Positions 27,563-37,451 of a stretch of DNA of 64,000 bases are shown piece by piece. The notes under the pieces were generated by a model. The model made no database searches and was not told the DNA's origin. It was given only the letters and a program-made list of their open reading frames with translations. Every line of letters begins with the position of its first letter. The stretch's first letter is position 1. The stretch is from positions 922,664-986,663 of the forward strand of contig NZ_JAGSPJ010000001.1 in assembly GCF_018139545.1 (NCBI RefSeq), written 5' to 3'. The translations under genes and the position numbers were made by a program. Origin of the DNA: Affinundibacterium fentianense. GTDB lineage: Bacteria; Pseudomonadota; Gammaproteobacteria; Burkholderiales; Burkholderiaceae_D.

Positions 27563-27789
27563 AATGTCTCGCTTGGTGGGTTCTATTATCAAGATGATGT
27601 TGAAATCGACACGGGCTTTCAGAGTCTTGCGGTGGTCACAAACTTAGCGTCAAATCGCACTACGATCGAAACCGCAAATGACTCCTAAAGAACGTCAATA
27701 TTCATCCAACTCTTGCTTTTATCGTTGTATGGCAAATCTATTTTTATTTGAATCTGTAACTGTCGGAGACAAGTTAACCTAGATCGTAG

Positions 27790-28404
27790 TTATCTCTTTT
27801 GAATCCAAACGAGAAGATCTTCCCATTGCGCTAAATCTTTTTCAACCTTTGACGCCGCAACATCCCATAGCGTCGCGCCATGGGCGGCGAGTTGAATATA
27901 ATTTTGTGTATCGCGCAAATATCCGAGTACCGGGAGCCCTAGTTGAGAAACATAGTGAGCCAATTGATCAGCAGCTTTTGTTCTTGCATTCACTCGCATA
28001 CCGACTATTCCTAGTTCATACGGATATTCACGCTTCTTGAGTTTCTGCAAAAATTCTTCTGTAGCCAAAATGTCGAACATTGATGCCTGCAATGGAACGA
28101 CAACTTTGTTTGCAATCTTTAAAATCGCATCTAACTTTGCACCACCTAGTCCTGCTGGTGTATCGATCACTACATGCGTCGTGCCTTTTGGCGGCTTCGC
28201 GATATGGCCATCAACAATATCCCAGCCTGCGATCGGCGGTAATTGACTTGGGCGGAGTGACAGCCAAGATTTCGAGGATTGTTGCACATCCGCATCGCCG
28301 AGCATCACTTGCTTACCTTGTGCAGCAAAATAGCCAGCCAAGTTGGTGGAAAAAGTACTCTTACCGACGCCACCTTTCGGGTTTATCACCGCAATTACTA
28401 ACAT
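27790..28404 (-). CDS. Orphan ParA-family ATPase
   Basis: Deviant-Walker ATPase of the ParA/MinD superfamily, 204 aa. INPKGGVGKSTFSTNLA holds the signature Lys, DADVQQSSKSWL is the A' motif, and VVIDTPAGLGG is Walker B. The short length without an N-terminal HTH resembles the small ParA-like proteins (ParF/McdA type) that position cargo on the nucleoid. No ParB or centromere repeats are adjacent, so the cargo is unknown. The ATG has a fair RBS (AGGAAATTCCT). Confidence 0.9.
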   Translation of the reverse strand: MLVIAVINPKGGVGKSTFSTNLAGYFAAQGKQVMLGDADVQQSSKSWLSLRPSQLPPIAGWDIVDGHIAKPPKGTTHVVIDTPAGLGGAKLDAILKIANKVVVPLQASMFDILATEEFLQKLKKREYPYELGIVGMRVNARTKAADQLAHYVSQLGLPVLGYLRDTQNYIQLAAHGATLWDVAASKVEKDLAQWEDLLVWIQKR

Positions 28405-28480
28405 AGGAATTTCCTTTCAAATCACTTTGTATCTTGATTCGACCTGCCTTCATTCCTCGCCGCAAAGAGGCATTTGGGAG

Positions 28481-29206
28481 CTATTTGACGTCATCTGGCA
28501 CAAGAAGCGCCAACTGCTCTGGCTCTAAATAACACCATTCGCCTTCTTCAAGACCAAGGCTCTCGAGACTCAATTGTCCAATGGTCGTTCTTGCTAACGC
28601 AGAACAATGGTTACCCGCGGCAGCTAACATGCGTTTAACTTGGTGATATTTTCCCTGTTCCAATACAATTTGCAACTGAAAGTCGCCAATCTTCTCGCAG
28701 CGCAACGCCGCTAGGGGAGCAGGTTCATCGTGCAATTGTACGCCAGATAAAAGTTGTTCAATGAGATCTGAGGTTACTGGCTCAGCCGTGGTCGCCACAT
28801 AAAGCTTAGGAATATGACGTTTAGGTGAGGATTGCGCATGGATAAACGGACCATCGTCTGACATAAGCAGCATCCCTGTCGTGTCATGATCCAAACGTCC
28901 TACAGGCTGCACATCCCGCCACGCGAGTTGTTCCGGTAGTAAAGTCAATACTCCCGGATGATGCGATGGCTTACGCGAACACTCAAAGTTTGCCGGTTTA
29001 TTCAAACACAAATAGACATGCTCGCGAAATGTCCATTCTTCCCCAAAGACCGTAAAAACCAGATCTTTGGTCTCTATCAAGGCCTTGAAGTTATCATGGA
29101 CCACCCCTTGAATCGTTACTTCGCCATCTTCAATCAGCTCGCGACAATATTTACGGGTTCCAAATCCTTGCGATTGGAGGATGCGATCAAAAGAAAGTTT
29201 GCTCAT
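28481..29206 (-). CDS. rsuA: 16S rRNA pseudouridine(516) synthase RsuA
   Basis: Modifies U516 of 16S rRNA. The N-terminal S4 domain (DRILQSQGFGTRKYCRELI) is followed by the RsuA/RluB/E/F catalytic domain with GRLDHDTTGMLL carrying the catalytic Asp. LYLCLNKPANFECS-like sequence (here VYLCLNKPANFECS) and QGKYHQVKRMLAAAG are typical of RsuA. Length 241 aa is standard. It stands alone between ParA and the M24 peptidase. Confidence 0.93.
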   Translation of the reverse strand: MSKLSFDRILQSQGFGTRKYCRELIEDGEVTIQGVVHDNFKALIETKDLVFTVFGEEWTFREHVYLCLNKPANFECSRKPSHHPGVLTLLPEQLAWRDVQPVGRLDHDTTGMLLMSDDGPFIHAQSSPKRHIPKLYVATTAEPVTSDLIEQLLSGVQLHDEPAPLAALRCEKIGDFQLQIVLEQGKYHQVKRMLAAAGNHCSALARTTIGQLSLESLGLEEGEWCYLEPEQLALLVPDDVK

Positions 29207-29286
29207 AGTAAATGCTCTGTAAATCCAAACGACATTTTACCCGCTATAGCGCAGAGCCGAGTAGTTTCTAAGGCGTAGACAACAAA

Positions 29287-29317
29287 AAGCCCGCAAAATA
29301 ACCGATTTTGCGGGCTT
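29287..29317. terminator. Terminator after the M24 peptidase gene
   Basis: AAGCCCGCAAAAT (29287-29299) pairs with ATTTTGCGGGCTT (29305-29317) around a 5-base loop. It precedes A5 on the plus strand, that is T5 on the minus strand. Confidence 0.85.
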
Positions 29318-29354
29318 CAATAGACTAAGTCGAAAACAAAAACGATTCAGCGCC

Positions 29355-30560
29355 TCATTTTCCAAACGGAGCATCTACCGCATGACTCTGTCCTGTGAAC
29401 CATCGCGGTCCCTGTTCAGTCATATAAAAATGATCCTCTAGGCGAATCCCAAATTCACCATCCAGGCAGATCATCGGTTCGTTACTAAAACACATGCCAG
29501 CAGCCAACGGGGTTTTATTCCCCTTGACTAAATAAGTCCACTCGTGAATATCAAGTCCGATTCCATGTCCAGTCCGGTGCGGCAAACCCGGGGTTTTATA
29601 ACCGGGCCCTAGCCCTGCAGCCTCGAGAATTCGACGTGCAGCCGCGTCAACTTCTTCACATGGAACGCCAATTTGGGCAGCCTCAAATGCTGCTGCTTGC
29701 GCTGCTTTTTCCAACTCCCACATAGTACGTTGGCGCTCAGTAGGCTCGCCAAAAACATAACTGCGGGTAATATCAGAATGATAGCGTTCTATCATGCAAC
29801 CGGTATCGATCAAGACCATATCGCCATCTTTTAAATACTGCACGCCGTCTGGACCGTGTGGAATCGAGGTAGGCAGGCCAAAGCTTACGATACAAAAAGT
29901 CGAACTACTACCACCAAAAGCGCGATGTGCCTGATTGATAAATTCCGCAACCTCAGTCGAGGAAATACCTTCACGCAAAATTTTTGCGGTCCGTCTTTGT
30001 ACTTCCAGTGTGATGTTCTTTGCCGCCTGCATTAATGCAATTTCATTGGCAGATTTATGCATACGGCATTCAGCGGTAATGACCATCCCATTCACAATGG
30101 TGTAAGCGCTTAATGCTTGACGTAATCCATCTGCGATAAAAAATGGTGCGGCTTCGTCTAGCGCAATAGTTCCACTGAGCGCCACATCCCGCAACACTTG
30201 TGCTACGAGTGTGTACGGGCTTTCATCTTCTTCCCACAACCGAATATCCGCTTGATTCCCTAGGGTTTCGCGCAACTTAGATTCTTCAAATGCAGGGCTA
30301 ATAAAAATCAACTTCCCATTACAGGTCAATACCGCGCCCACCAAACGTTCACTTTGGTACCAAGATAGTCCCGTGAAATAGTACAAACTGGTACTTGCAC
30401 TCAATATTAATGCCGCAATTCCGCGCTCCTGCATCAATACTGCGGCTTTATCACGTCGTTGTTGCCGTTCATCGTCAGTTATCAGACGGACATGCGACAA
30501 GTCTCTCGTAATACTCGCCAATTCTCTTTCGGCACTCGAACCGCCTATTGTGGAATTCAT
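29355..30560 (-). CDS. M24-family Xaa-Pro peptidase
   Basis: Metallopeptidase with the creatinase/prolidase fold. The N-terminal domain (LSASTSLYYFTGLSWY) is followed by the pita-bread catalytic domain. Metal ligands are visible: Asp in LIDTGC, Asp in HSDITRSYV, His in TGHGIGLDIHE, Glu in SNEPMIC, and Glu in RLEDHFYMTE. The likely reaction is removal of an N-terminal residue before proline. It is part of a minus-strand group (aminotransferase and RidA upstream) and probably takes part in peptide or amino-acid breakdown. Its own terminator lies after it. Confidence 0.9.
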   Translation of the reverse strand: MNSTIGGSSAERELASITRDLSHVRLITDDERQQRRDKAAVLMQERGIAALILSASTSLYYFTGLSWYQSERLVGAVLTCNGKLIFISPAFEESKLRETLGNQADIRLWEEDESPYTLVAQVLRDVALSGTIALDEAAPFFIADGLRQALSAYTIVNGMVITAECRMHKSANEIALMQAAKNITLEVQRRTAKILREGISSTEVAEFINQAHRAFGGSSSTFCIVSFGLPTSIPHGPDGVQYLKDGDMVLIDTGCMIERYHSDITRSYVFGEPTERQRTMWELEKAAQAAAFEAAQIGVPCEEVDAAARRILEAAGLGPGYKTPGLPHRTGHGIGLDIHEWTYLVKGNKTPLAAGMCFSNEPMICLDGEFGIRLEDHFYMTEQGPRWFTGQSHAVDAPFGK

Positions 30561-30675
30561 GGATAATCCTCAGTGTAATGTGAATAAAATCGACTATTTT
30601 CAATACTGTAGACAATTTCTAGCATTCCGTCTTGATGAGCCAAAATCGATCGATGACGAATTCTGCACAATAAAA

Positions 30676-30702
30676 AAGGCTTGCTATTCGATAGCAAGCC
30701 TT
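30676..30702 (-). terminator. Terminator after the aminotransferase gene
   Basis: AAGGCTTGCTAT (30676-30687) pairs with ATAGCAAGCCTT (30691-30702) around a 3-base loop. The stem is followed by T6 on the minus strand. It separates the aminotransferase gene from the M24 peptidase gene. Confidence 0.85.
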
Positions 30703-30751
30703 CTAAATTAAAATTGTAATCAGATGTGCAAGTGAATACCGCAACCTCGTT

Positions 30752-31945
30752 TTACAAACGCGCCTTAATCAAATTGCCGATCTTCTCGACGCCTTCATTA
30801 ATTTTCTCTGGTGATACCGTAACAAAACTCAAACGGAATGTATTAGTCTCGGCTTGGTTTGCGTAAAAAGGGCCACCTGGAACAAAAGCGACATTATTCG
30901 CAATAGCATCTGCTAACAAATCTTGACTATGGATATGCTTCGGCAAAGTCACCCAAATAAACATACCTCCCATTGGGCGGGTCCAAGTCACACAATCTGG
31001 GAAAAATTTTGTCATCGCCGCCAACATCACATCACATTGCGCAGAATAGAAACGACGAATACTAGGAATATGCTCATCTAAGAATCCATCTTTAATGACT
31101 TCATAGACCGCCATTTGCGTCAAAGTGGATGTATGCAAATCCGTCGCTTGTTTTGCTTGCTCTAATTTGCGAATCAAGGGCACCGGTGCAACCATGTAGC
31201 CTAAGCGTATCCCGGGCGTGAGGATTTTTGAGAATGAGCCCAAATATATGACTCCATTCGGATTCATATTCAATAATTTTGGCAAGGGTTCACCGCTGTA
31301 ACATAAATCCCCGTAAGGATTATCTTCGATCAAGGGGATACCCATGCGCGCGCAGGTTTCAACCAATTCTTGGCGACGGTCAACCGACAACGTGCGACCC
31401 GTTGGATTTTGGAAATTTGGCAAGGCATAAAACAATTTTGCCCCTTCACCCTTAGCCGCAACAGAAGCCGGTACGACGCCGTTATCGTCCATGTCGACAG
31501 ATACAAATTCAGGGCGATAAACAGAAAATGCCTGCAACGCACCAAGGTAGCTCGGCGTCTCAACTAAGATTTTGCTGCCCTCATCGACCAAGACTTTCGC
31601 CAACAAATCTAAGCCTTGTTGGGAGCCTGAAACCATCATGACTTGTTCTGCCGTGATCGTACAATCTTCCGTCGACAGCGACTTTGCAATGAATTCGCGT
31701 AAAGGCGCGTAACCATCAGTGGTGCCGTATTGCAACGCGGTCTTCCCATTTTCTGACAAGACTTTGTCAAAAGCAGCGCGCATGCGGTCTACAGGAAACG
31801 TCTCAGGTGACGGGAGACCGCCTGCAAAAGAAATCACTTCAGGACGCATCGTTACTTTGAGAATTTCACGAATTGCCGAGCTTTGTAGTTGCTCAGCGCG
31901 TTCTGAAAACTTCCACTCTATTGATTTTAAATTCTGCAGGCTCAT
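30752..31945 (-). CDS. PLP-dependent aminotransferase (2-aminoadipate/aromatic type)
   Basis: Fold-type I aminotransferase, 397 aa. ISFAGGLPSPETFP, QYGTTDGYAPLREF, VSGSQQGLDL and PNFQNPTGRTLS are class I/II blocks, and the PLP lysine lies in YLGSFSKILTPGIRLGY. The pattern is that of LysN/KAT-like enzymes that transaminate 2-aminoadipate, leucine or aromatic amino acids. Its neighbours RidA, which clears reactive enamines made by PLP enzymes, and the divergent MocR regulator suggest an amino-acid catabolic unit. The exact substrate cannot be read from sequence. Confidence 0.9.
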   Translation of the reverse strand: MSLQNLKSIEWKFSERAEQLQSSAIREILKVTMRPEVISFAGGLPSPETFPVDRMRAAFDKVLSENGKTALQYGTTDGYAPLREFIAKSLSTEDCTITAEQVMMVSGSQQGLDLLAKVLVDEGSKILVETPSYLGALQAFSVYRPEFVSVDMDDNGVVPASVAAKGEGAKLFYALPNFQNPTGRTLSVDRRQELVETCARMGIPLIEDNPYGDLCYSGEPLPKLLNMNPNGVIYLGSFSKILTPGIRLGYMVAPVPLIRKLEQAKQATDLHTSTLTQMAVYEVIKDGFLDEHIPSIRRFYSAQCDVMLAAMTKFFPDCVTWTRPMGGMFIWVTLPKHIHSQDLLADAIANNVAFVPGGPFYANQAETNTFRLSFVTVSPEKINEGVEKIGNLIKARL

Positions 31946-32058
31946 ACTTGATTCAATTCAAAAAAAGTTTTACAACAATTCAATCGCTTTCAACTATGTA
32001 TCGCAAGATGAAAGTAATCGTCTTTCGTGTTTCGTTAAGTTTAGATTTGTGCTCAGGC

Positions 32059-32517
32059 TTAGGTGATCTCAGCAATCATTTCAATTTCGACGCAAGCTCC
32101 TAATGGAATTTGTGCCACGCCAAATGCAGAACGGGCATGCTTGCCCTGCTCGCCAAAAATCTCGCCGATCAGCTCCGAAGCACCATTCGTCACCAAATGT
32201 TGTTCCGTAAAGTCTGCCGTTGAATTGACCAAACTCATTAACTTAACGATACGCTTAACCCGTGTTAAGTCGCCCCCACACGCATCTTGCAAAGTCGCAA
32301 GCAAATCAATTGCAATCAGACGGGCGGCTTCTTTGCCTTCTGCGGTTTCCATATCCTTACCCAATTGTCCAACCCAAACCTTGCCATCTTTCTTCGCAAT
32401 GTGACCAGACAGGAACACGGTATTACCTGTTTGAGCATGCATCACATAGGCTGCAGCAGGAGTCGCTACGGCTGGCAATTGAATGTTGAGAGCTTTAAGT
32501 TTTTCGTAAACTGACAT
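32059..32517 (-). CDS. RidA-family protein
   Basis: RidA/YjgF trimer-forming protein, 152 aa. RidA deaminates reactive enamine/imine intermediates released by PLP enzymes. GNTVFLSGHIAKKDGK, a VGQLGKD segment, VKRIVKLMSLVNS and the C-terminal ARSAFGVAQIPLGACVEIE carry the family pattern, including the conserved Arg before SAFGV. This form, with an N-terminal LGIxLP-like start, belongs to the YjgH/TdcF-like subgroup. It is followed by the aminotransferase, a possible source of its substrate, and is divergent from the MocR gene. Confidence 0.92.
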   Translation of the reverse strand: MSVYEKLKALNIQLPAVATPAAAYVMHAQTGNTVFLSGHIAKKDGKVWVGQLGKDMETAEGKEAARLIAIDLLATLQDACGGDLTRVKRIVKLMSLVNSTADFTEQHLVTNGASELIGEIFGEQGKHARSAFGVAQIPLGACVEIEMIAEIT

Positions 32518-32924
32518 GACATTTCCTAATCTGAATTATGGTACGTAAATTGGGGCGATGATAAGAGACTCCGTGCATAAGGGCTCACCGAAGTCAACAT
32601 TGTACGGGGCAGGCAAGAGCAAAACTATATACGGATTCAAAAACAACTTATATTGACGTGCAAATTGAAGCTATTTTGAGTAAAAACGCATCAAATAGAT
32701 CGATCAAACTGCCAAAAGATCAATATTTTTGTATTCTACGTCCCAATCTCTCTCATCATAAGCCTCTTGCATTTGCCTGTTACTAGGGCTTTGGTTAATT
32801 ATTTTTTATGCTATGCTACTCGCAAAAAACAATACAGTACCAATACAGTTAAAAAATAGAATTCACACTGTCATGGAACTTTCACCAATACACTGTCACT
32901 ACTGACAACAAAAAGGCTATCAAG
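32518..32924. other. Divergent regulatory region ridA/MocR
   Basis: No gene seen in 407 bp. The right part holds a tandem CAATACAGT repeat (32830-32849) and a possible promoter for the MocR gene (TTGGTT at 32791-32796, TATGCT at 32812-32817, 15-bp spacer). Any ridA promoter would lie further left and is not obvious. Confidence 0.5.
32830..32849. promoter_or_regulatory. Tandem direct repeat, candidate MocR operator
   Basis: CAATACAGT occurs at 32830-32838 and 32841-32849, exactly 11 bp apart, so both fall on one face of the helix. MocR/GabR-type regulators typically bind direct repeats upstream of their own or divergent genes. It lies about 76 bp before the MocR start. Confidence 0.5.
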
Positions 32925-34370
32925 ATGCGATCAAGTTCCAAACTAAGTATTGGCAATGTCGTCTCACGCGATTCTGGTGGTTCATTGGTTGAACAAATAG
33001 TCCGATCGGTGGCGTGTAGGATTGATGACAAGTTATTGCGGACTGGCGCGCGCATGCCATCCATCAGGCAATTTGCTGACGAACAAAAAGTTTCGCGCTT
33101 CACCGTGGTGGAAGCCTATGACCGCTTGGTTGCCAATGGCTACCTCGAGTCACGTCGAGGCTCAGGATTTTTCGTCAAAGAAAGGGCATCGTTGCTGAAC
33201 GCAGCCAACCCGGCTATGCATGAGATTCCGAGCTCACAACAGCCCGATGTTGTCTGGTTAGTACGCAATATGTTGCGTCAATTACCACCTCAAAAGATGC
33301 CGGGTTCGGGACTATTGCCACACGAGTGGCTCGACGGAGAACTGGTCGCGAATGGTCTACGTTCGGTCAGTCGATTAAATCAAAGCCTATTGCTACACTA
33401 CGGAACACAACAAGGTTTTTTGCCGTTTCGCCAGCAATTACAGCTCAAGTTAGCCGAACTGGAAATCGCTGCGGCGCCAGAGCAAATCGTGACAACAAAT
33501 GGTGTCACCCAAGCGCTCGATCTTGTCGCACGTGAATTCACCCAACCAGGCGATACTATCTTTGTCGATGATCCTGCTTGGTTCTTAATGTTTGGTACAT
33601 TCGCGACTTTAGGGACAAAAGTCATTGGCATTCCGCGGCTCCATGATGGTCCAGATGTGACGAAACTTGCTGAACTCGCCGCATTACACAAGCCCAAGCT
33701 CTACATCATTCATTCAGTCCTTCACAATCCGACTTCGACCTCACTTTCCGCAGCTAAGGCTTTCCAAGTATTGAAGACAGCGGAACAACACGACTTCATG
33801 ATCGTCGAAGATGACATTTATTGCGATATGCACCCCGGCACTTCGGTGCAAGCTGCAACCCGCCTATCCGCGCTAGACCAACTCAATCGCGTCATTTATT
33901 TAGGGGGATTTTCTAAAACGCTTGCAGCCAATCTACGGGTCGGCTTTATCGCAACATCAAGAGAAACTGCAATTCGACTTGCTGATCGCAAAATGCTATC
34001 AACGCTCACAACAAATGAAATTAGCGAACGTGTCGTACATAAGATTTTGTCCGAAGGGCATTATCGCAAGCATGTTGATCGGATTCGTACAAAACTTGAT
34101 AATGCGCGCGAAGATGTGACGACCCGTGTCGAGCGCTTAGGAATGAAAGTTGAATATCGAACCCCCGCTGGTATGTTCCTATGGGTCGATACCGGCACAG
34201 ACACACTCGCTTTAACGGAAAAAGCACTGGAAAAAGGCTTCTTGCTTGCGCCGGGAAGTTTGTTTTCACCGCATCAATTACCATCCAACCATATGCGCCT
34301 AAACGTCGCAGCCATGTCAGATAAGGGAATTTGGGGCTTCTTGGAAAATGAACTCAGCTCGTCTTTCTAG
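32925..34370 (+). CDS. MocR-family regulator (GntR HTH fused to aminotransferase domain)
   Basis: The N-terminal winged HTH (LVEQIVRSVACRIDD, then a GARMPSIRQFADEQKVSR segment and ESRRGSGFFV) is joined to an aminotransferase-like domain from about residue 110. The PLP Lys is in YLGGFSKTLAANLRVGF, and NGVTQALDLV and SVLHNPTSTSL are the other blocks. MocR proteins use PLP or an amino-acid adduct as effector and usually control PLP or amino-acid metabolism. It is divergent from RidA, the aminotransferase and the M24 peptidase, which are the likely targets. Confidence 0.92.
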   Translation: MRSSSKLSIGNVVSRDSGGSLVEQIVRSVACRIDDKLLRTGARMPSIRQFADEQKVSRFTVVEAYDRLVANGYLESRRGSGFFVKERASLLNAANPAMHEIPSSQQPDVVWLVRNMLRQLPPQKMPGSGLLPHEWLDGELVANGLRSVSRLNQSLLLHYGTQQGFLPFRQQLQLKLAELEIAAAPEQIVTTNGVTQALDLVAREFTQPGDTIFVDDPAWFLMFGTFATLGTKVIGIPRLHDGPDVTKLAELAALHKPKLYIIHSVLHNPTSTSLSAAKAFQVLKTAEQHDFMIVEDDIYCDMHPGTSVQAATRLSALDQLNRVIYLGGFSKTLAANLRVGFIATSRETAIRLADRKMLSTLTTNEISERVVHKILSEGHYRKHVDRIRTKLDNAREDVTTRVERLGMKVEYRTPAGMFLWVDTGTDTLALTEKALEKGFLLAPGSLFSPHQLPSNHMRLNVAAMSDKGIWGFLENELSSSF

Positions 34371-34513
34371 TATAGGGTTTCTCGCGAGGAAGCAAAGTGC
34401 CACTAGATCGTTACTTAGCTTGAGCAAGACGGCTTCAATCAGACCAACACGTCTCTCGTGACAAAAGCCGATCAAGGTAGGCAGAATTCAACGGATTGAC
34501 ACGACTATTGCAA

Positions 34514-35608
34514 TCAAGCATAGACAAGATTGGCTGATTCGGTTGGAACATTCACTGGCGCTAACTGGATACGATGTAAATCGTCTTCTGCTCGTTTAAG
34601 TAACGTGGTCAATTGATCCGTTTGTAGACTCGTTGCCACACCGATACTTGCTCTAATTTTGACTTCTTGTCCACCAGCGGCGATCGGGATACCGCAAATG
34701 GTCCTGACTGCCCGCTCCGCAATTCGATGGCTCACCTCAGAGCTCGCTTCTGGCAATAAAATCAGAAACTCCTCTGTACCATAGCGTGCAAGGCAATCAT
34801 AGTTGCGGGTTACTCTTTGCAAACGCTTACTAACTTCGACCAACACCACATCCGATGTACCCGCTCCATATTGCGCATTGACTTGTTTTAATTGCTCCAA
34901 GTCGACCAACAAAACTGAGAGTGGCTTTTCCAAACGTAAGTGCCGTTGAAATTCATGCTCTGCAATCCGCATCAACTCCCGACGATTTGCCACGCCTGTC
35001 AATGGATCCGTGACTTCTTTTCGTTGCAATTCAAATTCTGCGCTCAGTAATCGGCGTCGGAATTGATGTACATGTCGCGCCACGGTAAATCCCGTGTACG
35101 CACTCAATAACAACGTGACGAACACAGTCATTTGTATTGCAAAAGACGTAAACAATTTGGTCAAACATAAAGAGATTGAAACGAACAAATAGGCAAAGAC
35201 CAGCCGACGCTGAACTTCTAGGCTAAAAGGCAAAATAATCGGTAATGCCAAACAGATCCAAGCATCAAAAAAGAAATGGCCGCTGTAATTCATTGGCAAT
35301 AAAAAATTCGCGATTCCTTGAATCGCAATGACGCTAGCAGCCCAAACCACCAAATAATTTTCAAGTTGCGCAAATTGCAGAATACGATTGCTGCGCCTCA
35401 ACATAAGAACAGAATAAATAGCAGCGACAAGCCGCAATCCTGCAATAACTGCGAATCCCAAAGACCAACCAAGTACCACATAATCAAGGTATAACATTGG
35501 AAAACTAATCCATAGCATCCACCTTAAGATTCGGCGCGCTTGGGCTAGATCTTGTTTTTGATATTGCGCACGAAACTCTGATTCCGTTACTTCTGGATAA
35601 GACGACAT
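34514..35608 (-). CDS. Membrane-bound GGDEF protein with degenerate active site
   Basis: A 364-aa protein starting at ATG 35608 (MSSYPEVTES, RBS GGGGGGA). The ORF is open back to 35653, but the internal ATG is preferred. Residues about 20-190 contain roughly six membrane segments. Residues about 200-350 form a GGDEF domain (DPLTGVANRREL). The active loop reads RYGTEEF instead of RYGGDEF, and the second-site block reads DLEQLKQVNAQYGAGTSD where DxDxFKxxND and GHxxGD are usual. It may be a weak or inactive diguanylate cyclase or a c-di-GMP/GTP-sensing protein. Confidence 0.85.
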   Translation of the reverse strand: MSSYPEVTESEFRAQYQKQDLAQARRILRWMLWISFPMLYLDYVVLGWSLGFAVIAGLRLVAAIYSVLMLRRSNRILQFAQLENYLVVWAASVIAIQGIANFLLPMNYSGHFFFDAWICLALPIILPFSLEVQRRLVFAYLFVSISLCLTKLFTSFAIQMTVFVTLLLSAYTGFTVARHVHQFRRRLLSAEFELQRKEVTDPLTGVANRRELMRIAEHEFQRHLRLEKPLSVLLVDLEQLKQVNAQYGAGTSDVVLVEVSKRLQRVTRNYDCLARYGTEEFLILLPEASSEVSHRIAERAVRTICGIPIAAGGQEVKIRASIGVATSLQTDQLTTLLKRAEDDLHRIQLAPVNVPTESANLVYA

Positions 35609-36008
35609 AATCCCCCCCAACCGTACATTCTTTGATAGCGAATTTGCGAGCACAAAATCATGTCTCTGTGCTATTCAAACCATTCTTAGATCAGTTTAAC
35701 GCTTTGACTACTATTTTCAATCCCAATGAGGTGAAATTACAAATTTCAAAATCTACAGAAATCGGCAACAAATCCTCCGAACCACATCAATTTCGAGCGC
35801 AATCGCTCTCTTCATCTCTGATTTCAATCACTTTCAGCCACTAAAACAAGTCGCAAGCCTAAAAAAAAAGAAGTTTTAAGCGATAATACCGCTTTGGTCG
35901 TTGAGTTCCTTTACGTGTCGCATGCAGCTTCACTCAAAACGAACACAAGCCAAAGCGAAACACTTCGTACTAGATCCTATTCAACTTAACAATCACTAGC
36001 CGTCAACA
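35609..36008. other. Divergent upstream region, GGDEF gene and cysS
   Basis: No gene seen in 400 bp. AT-rich near 35860. Promoters for both flanking genes are expected, but I cannot assign motifs with confidence. Confidence 0.4.
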
Positions 36009-37385
36009 ATGAACATGCAACTCTACGACAACTGGGAACGTTCCCTGCGCCCTTTCACTCCGATTCACCAGGACTGGGTTGGCTTGTACTGTTGCGGCCC
36101 TACCGTATATGACTACGCGCATATCGGCAATTTACGCACCTATCTGTTCGAAGATGTCTTGCGCCGCGCCCTAGAGCTCAACGGCTACAATGTGCGTCAC
36201 GTGGTCAATATCACTGACGTTGGCCATTTAGTGTCTGATGGCGATGATGGCGAAGACAAGATGGAAAAAGGTTCACGTCGTACCGGCCAAACCGCATGGG
36301 AAATCGCTGAGAAATATACGCTTGCATTCAAAGAAGATGTGCAACGCTTAAATATCTTGGAACCTAAAATTTGGTGCAAGGCGACTGACCATATCGTTGA
36401 ACAAATCGACTTCATCAGCGTCATCGAAGAAAAAGGCTATACCTACCGCACTTCGGATGGCATCTATTTCGACACTTCCAAACAAGATGACTACGGCTAT
36501 CTGGCGCGCCTCAATCGCGAGGGATTAGAAGCTGGTAAACGCGTTGAGCTCGGCGAAAAGAAAAGCCCCACCGATTTCGCCTTGTGGAAGTTCAGCCCAG
36601 AAGGCAGCACGCGTCAAATGGAATGGGATAGCCCATGGGGTCGCGGTTTCCCAGGCTGGCACATCGAATGTTCCGCCATGTCAGCCAAATATTTGGAACC
36701 GTGGTTTGATATTCACTGCGGTGGCGAAGACCATATCGCGATTCACCACAGTAATGAAATCGCCCAAAACCAAGCCTGCCACGGCACACGTTTAGCCAAC
36801 TTCTGGATGCACGGCTATTTCTTGCAAATCGACGCAGGCAAAATGTCTAAATCTAGCGGCGACTTTTTGCGCCTACAAACGCTAATCGATGACAATATCG
36901 ACCCACTTGCCTATCGTTGGCTATGTTTATCTGCGCACTATCGCAGCCAACTCAACTTCAGTTGGGAATCTTTAAAAGCCTCACAAACTGGCCTCAATCG
37001 TCTGCGCGAAACTTACTTCAAGTTGCCAGCCGGCGGCAGCATCAATCAAGAATATGCCGACCGATTCAAAGCTGAAGTCAATCAAGATTTGAACTTACCC
37101 AAGGCGATTGCCGTCATGTGGGAAATGTTGAAATCGAATGTCAGCGATGCCGACAAGAAAGCCACGCTTGATTATTTCGATCAAATGTTAGGTTTGAACT
37201 TGAAGACCTGGGAGCCAAAGAAAACGGAAATCCCTGCACACATTTTAGAACTCGTCGAACAACGTAAGATTGCGCGTCAGAACAAGGTATGGGCGGAGTC
37301 AGATCGCTTACGTGATGCGATTAAGGCTGCGGGTTTTGAGGTGGAGGATACGCCTGCTGGGATGGTGGTGAAGGTGGCGGGGTAA
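36009..37385 (+). CDS. cysS: Cysteinyl-tRNA synthetase
   Basis: Class I aminoacyl-tRNA synthetase that charges tRNA-Cys. [17 protein letters not shown] contains the HIGH-like motif and a Zn-binding Cys. CSAMSAKYL and [15 protein letters not shown] supply the other zinc ligands, and [10 protein letters not shown] is the KMSKS loop. Length 458 aa is standard. It is monocistronic, with palindromic repeats downstream. Confidence 0.97.
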   Translation: MNMQLYDNWERSLRPFTPIHQDWVGLYCCGPTVYDYAHIGNLRTYLFEDVLRRALELNGYNVRHVVNITDVGHLVSDGDDGEDKMEKGSRRTGQTAWEIAEKYTLAFKEDVQRLNILEPKIWCKATDHIVEQIDFISVIEEKGYTYRTSDGIYFDTSKQDDYGYLARLNREGLEAGKRVELGEKKSPTDFALWKFSPEGSTRQMEWDSPWGRGFPGWHIECSAMSAKYLEPWFDIHCGGEDHIAIHHSNEIAQNQACHGTRLANFWMHGYFLQIDAGKMSKSSGDFLRLQTLIDDNIDPLAYRWLCLSAHYRSQLNFSWESLKASQTGLNRLRETYFKLPAGGSINQEYADRFKAEVNQDLNLPKAIAVMWEMLKSNVSDADKKATLDYFDQMLGLNLKTWEPKKTEIPAHILELVEQRKIARQNKVWAESDRLRDAIKAAGFEVEDTPAGMVVKVAG

Positions 37386-37451
37386 GATTCCGATTTGCTA
37401 GCAACTCAATTATCCTGCGCTAGACATGTAAAACAACCACTGTAAATTGCT

